A stretch of DNA of 64,000 nt, taken from positions 1 to 64,000 of the forward strand of contig JAODMO010000016.1 in assembly GCA_025464995.1 (NCBI GenBank), in the 5' to 3' direction. The translations under genes and the position numbers were made by a program. Under the pieces are notes generated by a model. It had not been told where the DNA came from. It ran no database searches and saw nothing but the letters and a program-made list of their open reading frames with translations. Each line of letters starts with the position of its first letter. Position 1 is the first letter of the stretch. Source of the stretch: Microbacteriaceae bacterium. Its GTDB lineage: Bacteria; Actinomycetota; Actinomycetes; Actinomycetales; Microbacteriaceae. This document shows, piece by piece, positions 54,288 to 62,967 of the stretch.

Positions 54288-55528
54288 GCGCTCCCACGAG
54301 CGCGGAGAAGACCAGCATCCTGCACCAGCCCTCCCAGGTCTGGGCGGTCGCGTTCGCGAGCGTCATCGCGTTCATGGGCATCGGACTCGTCGACCCGATC
54401 CTGCCCTCCATCGCCGAGTCGCTGCGGGCAACTCCGACCGAGACGGAGATGCTCTTCACGAGCTACCTGCTCGTCACGGGTCTCGCCATGTTCTTCACCA
54501 GCTGGATCTCCAGCCGCATCGGCGCCAAGCGCACCCTGCTCATCGGGCTCGGCCTCATCGTCGTGTTCGCCGCCGCTGCCGCACTCAGCGGCAGCGTCGA
54601 GAGCATCATCGCGTTCCGCGCCGGGTGGGGCCTCGGCAACGCCCTCTTCATCTCGACGGCGCTCGCCACGATCGTCGGCTCGGCGGCCGGCGGCACCTCG
54701 TCGGCGATCGTCCTCTACGAGGCGGCCCTCGGGCTGGGCATCGCGATCGGCCCCCTCCTCGGCGGGCTTCTCGGCACGATCCGCTGGAGCGCTCCGTTCT
54801 TCGGCACAGCCGCTCTCATGGCGGTCGGATTCATCGCGATCACCGTTCTTCTGAGGGACGAGAAGGGCGACAAGGAGAAGCGCGTGCCCACCCGGCTCTC
54901 CGCTCCCTTCCGCGCGCTCGCACAGCCCGCTCTCGCGCTGCTCGCCGCGGCCGCCCTGTTCTACAACATCGGGTTCTTCGTGCTGCTCGCCTACACGCCG
55001 TTCCCCCTCGGATTCGACGCAATCGGCATCGGCCTCACGTTCTTCGGCTGGGGCGTAGGTCTCGCGATCACCTCGGTGTGGCTGGCGCCCGCGCTCACCG
55101 CCCGACTCAAACGCACGACAGTGCTCTCGATCGTGCTGCCGCTGCTGGCGCTCGACCTCATCGGCGCCGGCATGGTCGTCGACTCGCAGGTGGGGCTCGT
55201 CGCCGCGGTCATCGTGGGCGGCCTCCTGCTCGGAGTGCTCAACACCGTGCTCACCGAATGCGTCATGGAGGCGACCGACCTCCCGCGCTCGGTCGCGTCA
55301 TCCTCGTACTCCGCGGTGCGGTTCCTCGGCGGCGCGGTCGCTCCCCCGCTCGCCACGACCCTCGCGGGCCTGTTCACCGAGGCGACGCCGTACTTCGTCG
55401 CCGGCGGATCGGTCATCGTGGCCGCCCTCATCATCGTCTTCGGCCACCGTGCCCTGCACCGCGTGAACGACGGCGCCGAGGAGCCGTTGGTCGAAGCCGA
55501 GGCCATCGCTGCGGGCGCACGCGCCTAG
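54284..55528 (+). CDS. MFS transporter, probable drug efflux
   Basis: A 414-residue major facilitator with twelve hydrophobic segments. The N-terminal half has GLVDPILPSIAESL in helix 1 and SRIGAKRTLLIGLGLI, the cytoplasmic loop 2-3 motif A region (RxGxKR). Motif C-like glycines occur in LGLGIAIGPLLGGLLGT in helix 5, typical of antiporters that export drugs. It is coupled to the MarR regulator. Substrate unknown. Confidence 0.9.
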   Translation: MSAPTSAEKTSILHQPSQVWAVAFASVIAFMGIGLVDPILPSIAESLRATPTETEMLFTSYLLVTGLAMFFTSWISSRIGAKRTLLIGLGLIVVFAAAAALSGSVESIIAFRAGWGLGNALFISTALATIVGSAAGGTSSAIVLYEAALGLGIAIGPLLGGLLGTIRWSAPFFGTAALMAVGFIAITVLLRDEKGDKEKRVPTRLSAPFRALAQPALALLAAAALFYNIGFFVLLAYTPFPLGFDAIGIGLTFFGWGVGLAITSVWLAPALTARLKRTTVLSIVLPLLALDLIGAGMVVDSQVGLVAAVIVGGLLLGVLNTVLTECVMEATDLPRSVASSSYSAVRFLGGAVAPPLATTLAGLFTEATPYFVAGGSVIVAALIIVFGHRALHRVNDGAEEPLVEAEAIAAGARA

Positions 55529-55598
55529 CCGGGCGACGACGGCATCGCGCGCCGGGGTGACGCGCGATGCCGTCGGGGCTCGAAGGTAGACTGCGGTA

Positions 55599-56219
55599 AT
55601 GGCTACTGCTACCGATCGACTGGTCTGGATTGACTGCGAGATGACCGGGCTCGACCTCGCGGTCGACGAACTCGTGGAGGTGGCGGTCGTCATCACCGAC
55701 TACGACCTCGCGCCGATCGATCCCGGCTTCCAGATCGTCATCAACCCCGACAAGAGCGCGCTCGACAACATGGGCGACTTCGTGCGCAACATGCACACCG
55801 AGAGCGGCCTCATCACCGAGATCCCGAACGGCGTGAGCCTGGCCGACGCCGAGTACGCGGTGCTCGAATACATCCTGCAGCATGTTCCCGGCGTGCAGTC
55901 CGCCCCTCTCGCCGGCAACACCATCGGCACCGACCGGGCGTTCCTCGCGAAGTACATGCCCCGCGTAGACAGCCACCTGCACTACCGCAGCGTCGACGTC
56001 TCGTCGATCAAGGAGCTGGCCCGTCACTGGTTTCCCCGCGTGTACTTCAATGCCCCCGCGAAGAACGGCGGGCACCGCGCGCTCGCCGACATCCTCGAAT
56101 CCATCCGCGAGCTCGAGTACTACCGCAAAGCCGTGTTCACGGCGGAGCCCGGGCCGACCACGGAGCAGGTGCAGGCCATCTCGGCCGACGTGGTGGAGAG
56201 ATTCGCTCCGCACCTGTAA
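55599..56219 (+). CDS. orn: Oligoribonuclease
   Basis: A 206-residue DEDDh exonuclease that degrades 2-5 nt RNA and pGpG to mononucleotides. [10 protein letters not shown] at the start holds the first two acidic ligands (Asp12, Glu14), [16 protein letters not shown] the third, and [13 protein letters not shown] the catalytic His and last Asp. [18 protein letters not shown] is diagnostic of Orn. Actinobacteria retain this enzyme. A short hairpin and tRNA-His follow. Confidence 0.96.
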   Translation: MATATDRLVWIDCEMTGLDLAVDELVEVAVVITDYDLAPIDPGFQIVINPDKSALDNMGDFVRNMHTESGLITEIPNGVSLADAEYAVLEYILQHVPGVQSAPLAGNTIGTDRAFLAKYMPRVDSHLHYRSVDVSSIKELARHWFPRVYFNAPAKNGGHRALADILESIRELEYYRKAVFTAEPGPTTEQVQAISADVVERFAPHL

Positions 56220-56243
56220 TAAGATGGTCTGGTTGCCACGCGC

Positions 56244-56260
56244 GGCCGGTCTGACCGGCC
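56244..56260 (+). terminator. Short hairpin after orn
   Basis: GGCCGGT and ACCGGCC form a 7-bp stem with a CTG loop, 25 bp after the orn stop and 20 bp before tRNA-His. There is no T tract, so termination is uncertain. Confidence 0.45.
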
Positions 56261-56279
56261 ACATCGTGTTAACAGCCTG

Positions 56280-56355
56280 GTGGGCGTAGCTCAGTTGGCA
56301 GAGCGCTGGCTTGTGGAGCCGGATGTCGCGGGTTCGAGCCCCGTCGTTCACCCCA
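56280..56355 (+). tRNA. tRNA-His (GTG)
   Basis: A 76-base tRNA including an encoded CCA. Acceptor GTGGGCG pairs with CGTTCAC through two G-T pairs. The anticodon loop is CTTGTGGA with anticodon GTG, and the T arm contains GGTTCGAGCCC. The base before the acceptor, G56279, can provide the extra G(-1) opposite discriminator C that is typical of tRNA-His. Confidence 0.97.
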
Positions 56356-56371
56356 GGGTTGCCCACGCAAC

Positions 56372-56410
56372 ACACGAATGGCCCGGTCACACCGACCGGG
56401 CCATTCGTGT
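56372..56410 (+). terminator. Long terminator after tRNA-His
   Basis: A perfect 17-bp stem (56372-56388 with 56394-56410) closes a 5-base ACACC loop, 17 bp after the tRNA. It ends transcription of tRNA-His before clpS. The T-rich tail is short. Confidence 0.88.
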
Positions 56411-56444
56411 TCCCGCCGCTCGACATCTCTGGAAGGCTGTGCGC

Positions 56445-56747
56445 ATGCCGAATATCCTCGATCACCCGGACCTGCGCGAGGCCACCGAGTCGGTCGAGGA
56501 GACGCGAATCGACGACCCGTGGGTCACGCTGGTCTGGAATGATCCCGTCAACCTTATGAGCTACGTGTCGTACGTCTTCCGCAGCTACTTCGGGTTCTCC
56601 CGCGAGGAGGCGGAACGACGGATGCTACAGGTGCACCACGACGGACGCGCCGTCGTGGCCACCGGCGGCCGCGAGGAGATGGAGCGGCACGTCGAGGCGA
56701 TGCACGACTTCGGCCTGTGGGCGACGCTGCAGAAGGCGGACTCATGA
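56445..56747 (+). CDS. clpS: ATP-dependent Clp protease adaptor ClpS
   Basis: A 100-residue ClpS, which delivers N-degron substrates to ClpC/ClpA-ClpP. DDPWVTLVWNDPVNLMSYVS carries the N-degron-pocket Asn-Asp, and AERRMLQVHHDGRAVVATG contains the hydrophobic surface and helix typical of the family. ATG at 56445 is preceded by GGAAGG at 8 bp; a GTG two codons earlier is possible. It overlaps the DUF2017 gene by 4 bp. Confidence 0.95.
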   Translation: MPNILDHPDLREATESVEETRIDDPWVTLVWNDPVNLMSYVSYVFRSYFGFSREEAERRMLQVHHDGRAVVATGGREEMERHVEAMHDFGLWATLQKADS

Positions 56748-57277
56748 TCGCCTTCCACGCGGACGACTCGGGGCACATCGTCGGGGGCTTCACCCCGTTG
56801 GAGGCCGACATCATCGCCGACCTCGCCGCCCAGGTGGCGGGCATGCTCGGCGGCATCGCCGGCTCGAACGACGCCGACCCGCTGTTCGAGACGGTCGGCA
56901 TCGGCGGCCGCGACGCCATCGACGCCGATCCCGCGATCGCCCGCCTGCTGCCCGACGCCTACGGCGACGACGACTCGTCGCGGGACTTCCGCCAGCTGAC
57001 CGAGCGTTCCCTCGCGAGCCGCAAGGTCGCCAACGCGAGAGTCGTGATCGACACGCTCGCGCGGCCGGATGATGCGCTCGTCCTCTCCCCCGTCGAAGTC
57101 CAGGCCTGGCTCCGCGCGCTGTCCGACATCCGGCTCACCATCGCGGCGCGGCTCGGCATCGAGCGCGACGGTGATGCGGGGGCGACCGGCAGCGACGCCG
57201 CCCTCGCCCTGCACGACCTCTACGACTGGCTCGGCTATGTCACCGAGTTGCTGCTCGAGGCGCTCGACCACGACTGA
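56744..57277 (+). CDS. DUF2017 family protein
   Basis: A 177-residue helical protein. It starts IAFHADDSGHIVGGFTPLEA, with SSRDFRQLTERSLASRKVAN in the middle and the Trp-containing C-terminal segment ALHDLYDWLGYVTELLLEAL. The position right after clpS, with a 4-bp overlap, is the conserved place of DUF2017 genes in actinobacteria, which suggests a role linked to Clp-mediated proteolysis. Function unknown. Confidence 0.88.
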   Translation: MIAFHADDSGHIVGGFTPLEADIIADLAAQVAGMLGGIAGSNDADPLFETVGIGGRDAIDADPAIARLLPDAYGDDDSSRDFRQLTERSLASRKVANARVVIDTLARPDDALVLSPVEVQAWLRALSDIRLTIAARLGIERDGDAGATGSDAALALHDLYDWLGYVTELLLEALDHD

Positions 57278-57296
57278 GACCTGCGAGAGTGGGTGC

Positions 57297-57647
57297 GTGG
57301 ACAATGTGACGGCCGAGGAGTTCGAACGACTCGTGGTCGACGAGCTCGACGCCCTCCCCGACGACATGGTCGACGGCCTCGAGAACGTCGTCTTCGTCAC
57401 CGAAGACCGGCCGGAGGACGGCTCGCTCGACCTGCTGGGGCTGTACGACGGCGTGGCCCTGACGGAACGCGGCCAGTACGGGTTCGGCGAACTGCCCGAC
57501 CGCATCATCCTGTACCGGGAACCGCTGCTCTCGGTGAGCACGCACCTCGAGGAGCTGAAAGACCAGATCCACGTGACGCTCGTGCACGAGATCGCGCACT
57601 TCTACGGCATCGACGACGACGAACTGCACGAACTCGGCTGGGGCTAG
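57297..57647 (+). CDS. Small zincin metallopeptidase family protein
   Basis: A 116-residue minimal zincin. The zinc-binding signature is VHEIAHFYGIDDDELHELGW, with His97, Glu98 and His101. The N-terminal part begins VTAEEFERLVVDELDALPDD. These DUF1025-type proteins lie beside clpS in many actinobacteria; peptidase activity is presumed from the HExxH motif. GTG at 57297 starts 20 bp after the DUF2017 stop. Confidence 0.9.
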   Translation: MDNVTAEEFERLVVDELDALPDDMVDGLENVVFVTEDRPEDGSLDLLGLYDGVALTERGQYGFGELPDRIILYREPLLSVSTHLEELKDQIHVTLVHEIAHFYGIDDDELHELGWG

Positions 57648-57674
57648 CCGACAGGCGGCCTCACGCCGGTCGGG

Positions 57675-58559
57675 TCAACCGACCACGAGCGGCAGTTCCG
57701 GGTCGGCCGACCACTCCTCGAGCGAACCGTCGTAGATGCGCACGGCCTTCACGCCGACCGCCGCGAGCGTCAGCGCTCCGGCGGAGGCGGAGATGCCGCC
57801 CCCGCAGTAGAGCAGCACCTCCCCGGTGCCCGACGCCCCGACGGCATTCGCATCGACCCCCGCGGCGTCGTACGCGAGGATGACCTCGACCCGGCTCTTG
57901 AGCGTGCCGTCGGCCTTGAACAGGTCGCGGCTCGAGACGTTGACACTGCGCGGGATGTGGCCGCGCCGCGAGTACCGCGTGGGGTCTGCTCCGGAGAAGC
58001 TGCCTGCGGGGAGCGAGCACACGAGCGGCCGGGAGTCGCCCTCGGCGCGCTCGACCAGCTCCTGGCGGCTCACCCACGCCGTGCGCGCCACCGTCGCCGT
58101 CCAGCGGTCGACGGGCGAGCCATCCGGTTCGTCTCCCGTGGCGACCGGCTGACCGCCCGCCTGCCAGGCCTTCAGTCCGCCGTCGAGCACCCGCGCCTGC
58201 ACACCGATCCAGCGAAGCAGGTACCACAGGCGGGCAGCCCACATCGTGCCGGTCGAGTCGTAGATGACGACCGGGCGATCGGATGCGATGCCCTGTCGCG
58301 CGAGCTCGTCTGCGATCTGCTGCGGCTGCGGGTGGGAGTAGTGCAGCGCGGCGGTGGTGTCGCTGAACTGCGTCGCGACGTCGACGTGGTGCGAGCCGGG
58401 GATGTGCGCGGCGAGCCACAGCGGGCGTCCGTTGTCTCTGCGGTAGTCGCCGTCGAATCGCGGCGGGTGCAGTTCGAGGCTCGCGTCGAGGACCACGGGT
58501 GGATTGTTGCCGCCGAGCGAGTCGGCGAGTTCTGACACGGAGATGAAGGGAGAGGTCAC
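57675..58559 (-). CDS. Double-rhodanese sulfurtransferase
   Basis: A 294-residue thiosulfate/3-mercaptopyruvate sulfurtransferase type protein with two rhodanese domains. The first (about 8-130) is inactive in layout, with HIPGSHHVDV and VIYDSTGTMWAARLWYLLRW lacking the Cys. The second has HIPRSVNV and the persulfide Cys252 in LLYCGGGISASA. It is the last gene of the thiamine operon: its GTG overlaps the kinase stop by 4 bp. Whether it donates sulfur for thiazole synthesis is unproven. Confidence 0.9.
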   Translation of the reverse strand: MTSPFISVSELADSLGGNNPPVVLDASLELHPPRFDGDYRRDNGRPLWLAAHIPGSHHVDVATQFSDTTAALHYSHPQPQQIADELARQGIASDRPVVIYDSTGTMWAARLWYLLRWIGVQARVLDGGLKAWQAGGQPVATGDEPDGSPVDRWTATVARTAWVSRQELVERAEGDSRPLVCSLPAGSFSGADPTRYSRRGHIPRSVNVSSRDLFKADGTLKSRVEVILAYDAAGVDANAVGASGTGEVLLYCGGGISASAGALTLAAVGVKAVRIYDGSLEEWSADPELPLVVG

Positions 58560-59092
58560 CGCTCAACCCTCTCAGCATCCAGCACCGCTCGCCAGCGAGC
58601 CAGGTCGGCCACCACCGCGCGCCCGTCGACGACCGCGTCCGCGAGCGCCGCCGGGTTCTCGCGGATGAGGAAGTGCTCCTCCTGCGCCGCCCACTCGTCC
58701 CAGTACGGGGCGTACGTCTCACCGTCTCGCGCGAGCGCGCGGCGCTTCCGCAGCCCGGCGTCGACCGACACCCAGATGCCGTAGGTCGCGTTGGCGCGGT
58801 TGGCGCGACTGAGCGCCCCGCAGCCCTCGATGACGAGCGGACGACCGGGATCGATCTCGTGCCACTCCGCGCGCTCGCCGGCCAGCCAGTCCCAGCGCTG
58901 CCAGCGCGGCCGGTCGGCGGCGAGCACGTGCTCGCGCACGTACCGGCTGCCCTCCTCCAGGCCGCCCCAGCCCGGGTACACCTCGTCGAGCTGCAGCAGT
59001 TGGGCATCGGGCGCACCCGCGACGATGGCACGCGCGAGCTCCGTCTTCCCGGAGCCGGAGCGCCCGTCGATCAGCAGCACGGGCGCCCTCAC
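58556..59092 (-). CDS. Small P-loop kinase (uridine-kinase-like ATPase)
   Basis: A 178-residue P-loop protein. Walker A is DGRSGSGKT (residues 9-17), LLQLDEVYPGWGGLE resembles the substrate-binding Asp region of nucleoside/uridine kinases, and SRANRANATYGIWVSVDAGL with RKRRALARDGETY looks like the LID and base-recognition segments. It is overlapped by 4 bp on both sides by thiQ and the rhodanese gene. Substrate unknown; thiamine, a thiamine precursor or a nucleoside are all possible. Confidence 0.82.
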   Translation of the reverse strand: MRAPVLLIDGRSGSGKTELARAIVAGAPDAQLLQLDEVYPGWGGLEEGSRYVREHVLAADRPRWQRWDWLAGERAEWHEIDPGRPLVIEGCGALSRANRANATYGIWVSVDAGLRKRRALARDGETYAPYWDEWAAQEEHFLIRENPAALADAVVDGRAVVADLARWRAVLDAERVER

Positions 59093-60078
59093 GGCAGCAT
59101 CGCGATCGCCGTGTGGTCGAACCGCACGCCGACGCGGTCGCCGACGGCCGGCGGATGCAGCGGGCCGGCGATCGCGTCGACCTCGCCTATTCCGTCGTGG
59201 CGCAGCCGCAGCCGCGCGCCGTCGATCGCGGGTGTGCTCGCGATCACCGTGGCGGTGGGCGGGGCCCCGTCGATCACGACGACGGCGGACGGGCGCAACG
59301 CGACGGCTCGCGCCACGGCGGGCCCCTCCCCGGCGGCATCGACGAGGACGGCCAGTCGCGCGTCGAGCACCGTCGTGTAGCCGAGGAACCGGGCCACCGC
59401 TGCCGATGCCGGTCGGCGCCAGACATCCGTCGGCGTACCCACCTGCTGCAGTCGCGCGGCCATCATCACGGCGACCCGGTCGGCGACGGCGAACGCCTCG
59501 TCCTGGTCGTGGGTGACGAAGATCGCCGTGGTGCCGGTGTCGACGAGGATGCGTCGGAGGTCGCCCGCGAGCCGTTCACGCAACTCTCGGTCGAGGGCGC
59601 TGAGGGGCTCGTCGAGCAGCAGGAGCCGGGGCCGGACGGCGAGTGAACGGGCGAGCGCCACGCGCTGCTGCTCGCCACCCGACAGCTCGGTCACCCGGCG
59701 GTCGCCGAAACCGTCGAGGCCGACGAGTCCGAGCAGCTCGGCGACACGCGCCGGCTGCCCCGGGAATCCCGCGATGCGCAGGGGGTAGGCGACATTCTGC
59801 GCGACCGTGCGGTGCGGAAAGAGCTGCCCGTCCTGAAACATCAGCGCGAAGCCGCGCCGGTGCACGGGCACCGTGGTGATGTCGTCGCCGTGCCACGTGA
59901 CGGTGCCGGCGTCGAGCAGCTCGAGACCCGCGATGGCTCGCAGCAGCGTCGACTTGCCGCTGCCCGAGGGGCCGAGGACGGCGAGCACCTCGCCCTCCCC
60001 CACAGAGAGCGAGACGTCGTCGACGGCGGGCATCCCGTCGAAGTCGACCCGCAGGCCGTCGACTGCCAGTGCGTCCAT
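59089..60078 (-). CDS. thiQ: Thiamine ABC transporter, ATP-binding protein
   Basis: A 329-residue ABC ATPase. Walker A GPSGSGKST spans 36-44, the signature is ELSGGEQQRVALARSLA, Walker B is RLLLLDEPLSALDREL, and the switch His is in FVTHDQDEAFAVADRV. A C-terminal TOBE-type domain of about 100 residues makes it longer than E. coli ThiQ. ATG at 60078 overlaps the thiP stop by one base. Confidence 0.92.
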   Translation of the reverse strand: MDALAVDGLRVDFDGMPAVDDVSLSVGEGEVLAVLGPSGSGKSTLLRAIAGLELLDAGTVTWHGDDITTVPVHRRGFALMFQDGQLFPHRTVAQNVAYPLRIAGFPGQPARVAELLGLVGLDGFGDRRVTELSGGEQQRVALARSLAVRPRLLLLDEPLSALDRELRERLAGDLRRILVDTGTTAIFVTHDQDEAFAVADRVAVMMAARLQQVGTPTDVWRRPASAAVARFLGYTTVLDARLAVLVDAAGEGPAVARAVALRPSAVVVIDGAPPTATVIASTPAIDGARLRLRHDGIGEVDAIAGPLHPPAVGDRVGVRFDHTAIAMLP

Positions 60079-61748
60079 CAGAAGGCTCCCATCGTTCCGA
60101 CCCGCAGGCGCTCGACGAGCGCGACGACGCCGACCGTGACGACGGCGAGCACCACCGAGGCGGCGAGCGCCATGCCGAAATTGTCGCCGCCCGGCAGGCC
60201 GATGAGGCGGAAGATCACCACCGGCAGCGTCGGGCGGTCGGGCCGGGAGAGGAAGCTCGTCGCGCCGAACTCTCCTAGCGCGACGGCGAAGGCGAGGCCG
60301 GATGCCGCGAGCAGGGGACGCGCGGCCGTGGCGAGATCCACGTCCCGGAGCACGCGCCACGGCGCGGAACCCAGCACGGCGGCCGACTCGCGCATCCGCC
60401 CGTCGATGCCGGTCAGCACCGGCAGGATGGTGCGCACCACAAGCGGCAGGGCGACAAGCGCCTGGGCGATCGGCACGAGGATGGGGCTCGAGCGCAGGTC
60501 GAACGGCGGCTGGTTGAGCGTGATGAGGAAACCGAAACCGACCGTGACCGCGGAGACTCCGAGCGGCAGCATGAGGGCGCCGTCGAAGGCCGCCAGGCCG
60601 CGGCGCAGCCCCACGGAACGCGGACGGCGTGAGATGACGAGACTCGCGGCGAGCCCGATGAGCAGGGCGATCGCGGCGGCCTGGGCGGCGATGGCGAGGG
60701 AGTTGCCGAGCGCGACCCAGACGGGCACGACGAGGGCGTTGCGCGTTCCGGTGCCACCGAGTGCGAGGTAATTGCCCACACCCCACCCCGTGGCGGTGAG
60801 CAGCGACCGCAGCACGAGCGCGACGATCGGCAGCGCGAGCAGCACGGCGACGATGACGGTCACGGCGACCGCCGGAGCGTCGCCAGCACGGGGCGCGCGG
60901 GCGGCGAGCGCGGCCTGCACGCGGCGCTGGGCGGTGCGGCTGCCCTGGGCACGCGCGGCTGCGAGGAGCAGCAGCACGACCACGACGAGCTGCGTCACCG
61001 AGAGCACGCTCGCGGCGCGCAGGTCGAGGAACTGGGTGGTCAGGAGATAGATCTCGGTCTCGATCGTGCCGAAGCGCGTACCGCCGAGCACGAGCACGAC
61101 ACCGAAAGCGGTCGAGCAGAACAGGAAGACGATGGATGCCGCGGAGGCTATCGCGGGCGCGAGCCTCGGCACGGTGATGGTCCACCAGACGCGCTGCGGG
61201 CCGGCGCCGAGCACGCGCGCGGCCTCCTCCTGGCGGGAGTCGAGGCCCTCCCAGGTGATGCCGACGGTGCGCACCACCACGGCGATGTTGAAGAAGACGA
61301 GGGCGAGCATGATCGCCGCGAACGTCCCGTCGAGCCCCAGGCCGCCGAGCAGTCCGCCCTCCCGCAGCAACGTTCGGAACGCGACGCCCACCACCACGGT
61401 GGGCAACACGAAGGGCAGCACGACGAGGGCACGCAGCATCCCGCGCCCTGGGAAGCGCAAGCGGTAGAGCACGTGGGCGATGGGCAGGCCGAGCACGACG
61501 CACGTGACGGACGCGAGGGCCGCCTGACCGACGGTGAGGCCGATCAGGCGCAGCGTGCGCGGTCGACCGAGCACCTCGCCGAAGCCGCCGAGGTCGAGGG
61601 CGCCGTCGGGCAGGAGCCCGCGACCCACCATGGTGAGCACCGGCCAGGCGAAGAACACCGCCACGAACGCGAGCGGAACGCCGGCCCCGAGCACGATCGC
61701 GAGGATCGAGCCTGGGGTCGCGGCGGTTCCACTCGAGCGTCGCGTCAC
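60078..61748 (-). CDS. thiP: Thiamine ABC transporter, permease
   Basis: A 556-residue permease of the fused ThiP/iron-type, with about twelve membrane helices in two homologous halves. EAA loop motifs are EEAARVLGAGPQRVWWTITV in the first half and ESAAVLGSAPWRVLRDVDL in the second. GTG at 61748 overlaps the thiB stop by 4 bp. Longer upstream open frame inside thiB is a shadow. The riboswitch upstream identifies the cargo as thiamine or a related compound. Confidence 0.92.
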   Translation of the reverse strand: MTRRSSGTAATPGSILAIVLGAGVPLAFVAVFFAWPVLTMVGRGLLPDGALDLGGFGEVLGRPRTLRLIGLTVGQAALASVTCVVLGLPIAHVLYRLRFPGRGMLRALVVLPFVLPTVVVGVAFRTLLREGGLLGGLGLDGTFAAIMLALVFFNIAVVVRTVGITWEGLDSRQEEAARVLGAGPQRVWWTITVPRLAPAIASAASIVFLFCSTAFGVVLVLGGTRFGTIETEIYLLTTQFLDLRAASVLSVTQLVVVVLLLLAAARAQGSRTAQRRVQAALAARAPRAGDAPAVAVTVIVAVLLALPIVALVLRSLLTATGWGVGNYLALGGTGTRNALVVPVWVALGNSLAIAAQAAAIALLIGLAASLVISRRPRSVGLRRGLAAFDGALMLPLGVSAVTVGFGFLITLNQPPFDLRSSPILVPIAQALVALPLVVRTILPVLTGIDGRMRESAAVLGSAPWRVLRDVDLATAARPLLAASGLAFAVALGEFGATSFLSRPDRPTLPVVIFRLIGLPGGDNFGMALAASVVLAVVTVGVVALVERLRVGTMGAF

Positions 61749-62803
61749 GGTGTGGCGATGGCCGCCCACTCGGTGAGCCACTGCTCGCGGTTGGCGTCGA
61801 TGTCGTCGGGTGAGACGACGAACGGGTCCTCGGCGATGGCGGCGTTCTCGCTCCAGACCTCGGGCAGCGTCGCGAGGGCGTTCACTGGGAAGACATACAT
61901 GCTCTCGGGGATGTCGTTCTGCACGTCGACGGAGAACAGGAAGTCGACGAGCTTCTCGGCGGCCGCGGTGTGCTTCGTACCGGCGATCACGCCGGCATAT
62001 TCGGTCTGTCGGAAGCATGTGTCGAGCAGCGCCCCGGTGGGAGCCACCGTCTCACCCTCCTGCACCTCGAACGGCGGGCTGGAGGCATAGGAGACGACGA
62101 GGGGTCGATCGCCCTCGCTCGACGGTCCGGAGAAGTCGACGTAGTACGCGTCGCTCCAGCCTGCGTCGATCTTCACCCCGTTGTCGACGAGCTGCTGCCA
62201 GTAGTCCTGCCAGCCGCCGTCGCCGAAAGCGGCGATCGTCGCGAGCAGGAAGGCGAGCCCCGGCGACGAGGAATTGGCCGCGGGCACGACGAACAAGTCG
62301 CGGTACTCGGGCTTGGTGAGGTCGGCCAGGGTGACGGGCTCGGCGATGCCCGCCTTCTCGAACCAGTCGTGGTCGACGTTCACGCACACGTCGCCGTTGT
62401 CGATCGGGGTGAGCTGCTCGAGGCCGCTGCCCGCGGGCAGTAGATACTGCTGTTCGGCGGCCGTGACGTCTTTCGAGGTGTAGTCGGCGAGCACGCCCTC
62501 GTTCACGGCGCGGCTCGCGAAGGTGTTGTCGATTCCGAAGACGACGTCGCCGAGCGGCGAGTCCTTCGTGAGCACGAGCTTGTTGACGAGCTCTCCCGCG
62601 TCACCAGCGGCCTGCACCTCGACCTCGATGCCGGTCTTCTTGGTGAACCCGTCGAGGGTTCCGTCGCTGAGGTTGAACGAGTCGTGCGTGACGAGCACGA
62701 TCTTCTCTGGACTGCCGCTCGTGTCGGCGCTTGCACACCCGGAGACGCCGGCGATCGTGAGGATAGCGAGCGTGACCGCCGCTGCTGTTTTTCGCTTGTG
62801 CAC
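61745..62803 (-). CDS. thiB: Thiamine ABC transporter, substrate-binding lipoprotein
   Basis: A 352-residue lipoprotein. After KRK the hydrophobic stretch ends in the lipobox GVSGC with Cys23 lipidated. The mature domain begins IVLVTHDSFNLSDGTLDGF and contains GDVVFGIDNTFASRAV and DHDWFEKAGI, as in ThiB-type thiamine, thiamine phosphate and TPP binders. Start is GTG at 62803 with AAAGGG upstream. It is the first gene of the TPP-controlled operon. Confidence 0.93.
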   Translation of the reverse strand: MHKRKTAAAVTLAILTIAGVSGCASADTSGSPEKIVLVTHDSFNLSDGTLDGFTKKTGIEVEVQAAGDAGELVNKLVLTKDSPLGDVVFGIDNTFASRAVNEGVLADYTSKDVTAAEQQYLLPAGSGLEQLTPIDNGDVCVNVDHDWFEKAGIAEPVTLADLTKPEYRDLFVVPAANSSSPGLAFLLATIAAFGDGGWQDYWQQLVDNGVKIDAGWSDAYYVDFSGPSSEGDRPLVVSYASSPPFEVQEGETVAPTGALLDTCFRQTEYAGVIAGTKHTAAAEKLVDFLFSVDVQNDIPESMYVFPVNALATLPEVWSENAAIAEDPFVVSPDDIDANREQWLTEWAAIATP

Positions 62804-62859
62804 TGTTCGTGCCCTTTCATTCGCTGAAAAGAGGGCACGGGTCTGGGAGAAGTCTCCCC

Positions 62860-62957
62860 GTGAGAATGCCTCCCTGCGCTGGCATGATCCAGATCAGGTT
62901 CGACGGTCGAAGCTTCGGTTAGCTTCCTCTCAGCCCGGCTCACCGGGCTCCCGTGTT
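62860..62957 (-). promoter_or_regulatory. TPP riboswitch (THI element)
   Basis: The minus strand carries the conserved aptamer pieces in order: CACGGGAGCCCGGTGAGCCG at the P1/P2 start, GGCTGAGAGG, then CCGTCGAACCTGATCTGGAT and ATGCCAGCGCAGGGA. These are the two sensor helices recognising the pyrimidine and pyrophosphate of TPP. It ends 57 bp before thiB. A 6-bp hairpin (62845-62858) between aptamer and start has no T tract, so control is more likely by translation or alternate pairing than by an intrinsic terminator. Confidence 0.95.
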
Positions 62958-62967
62958 CGCAGACAGT

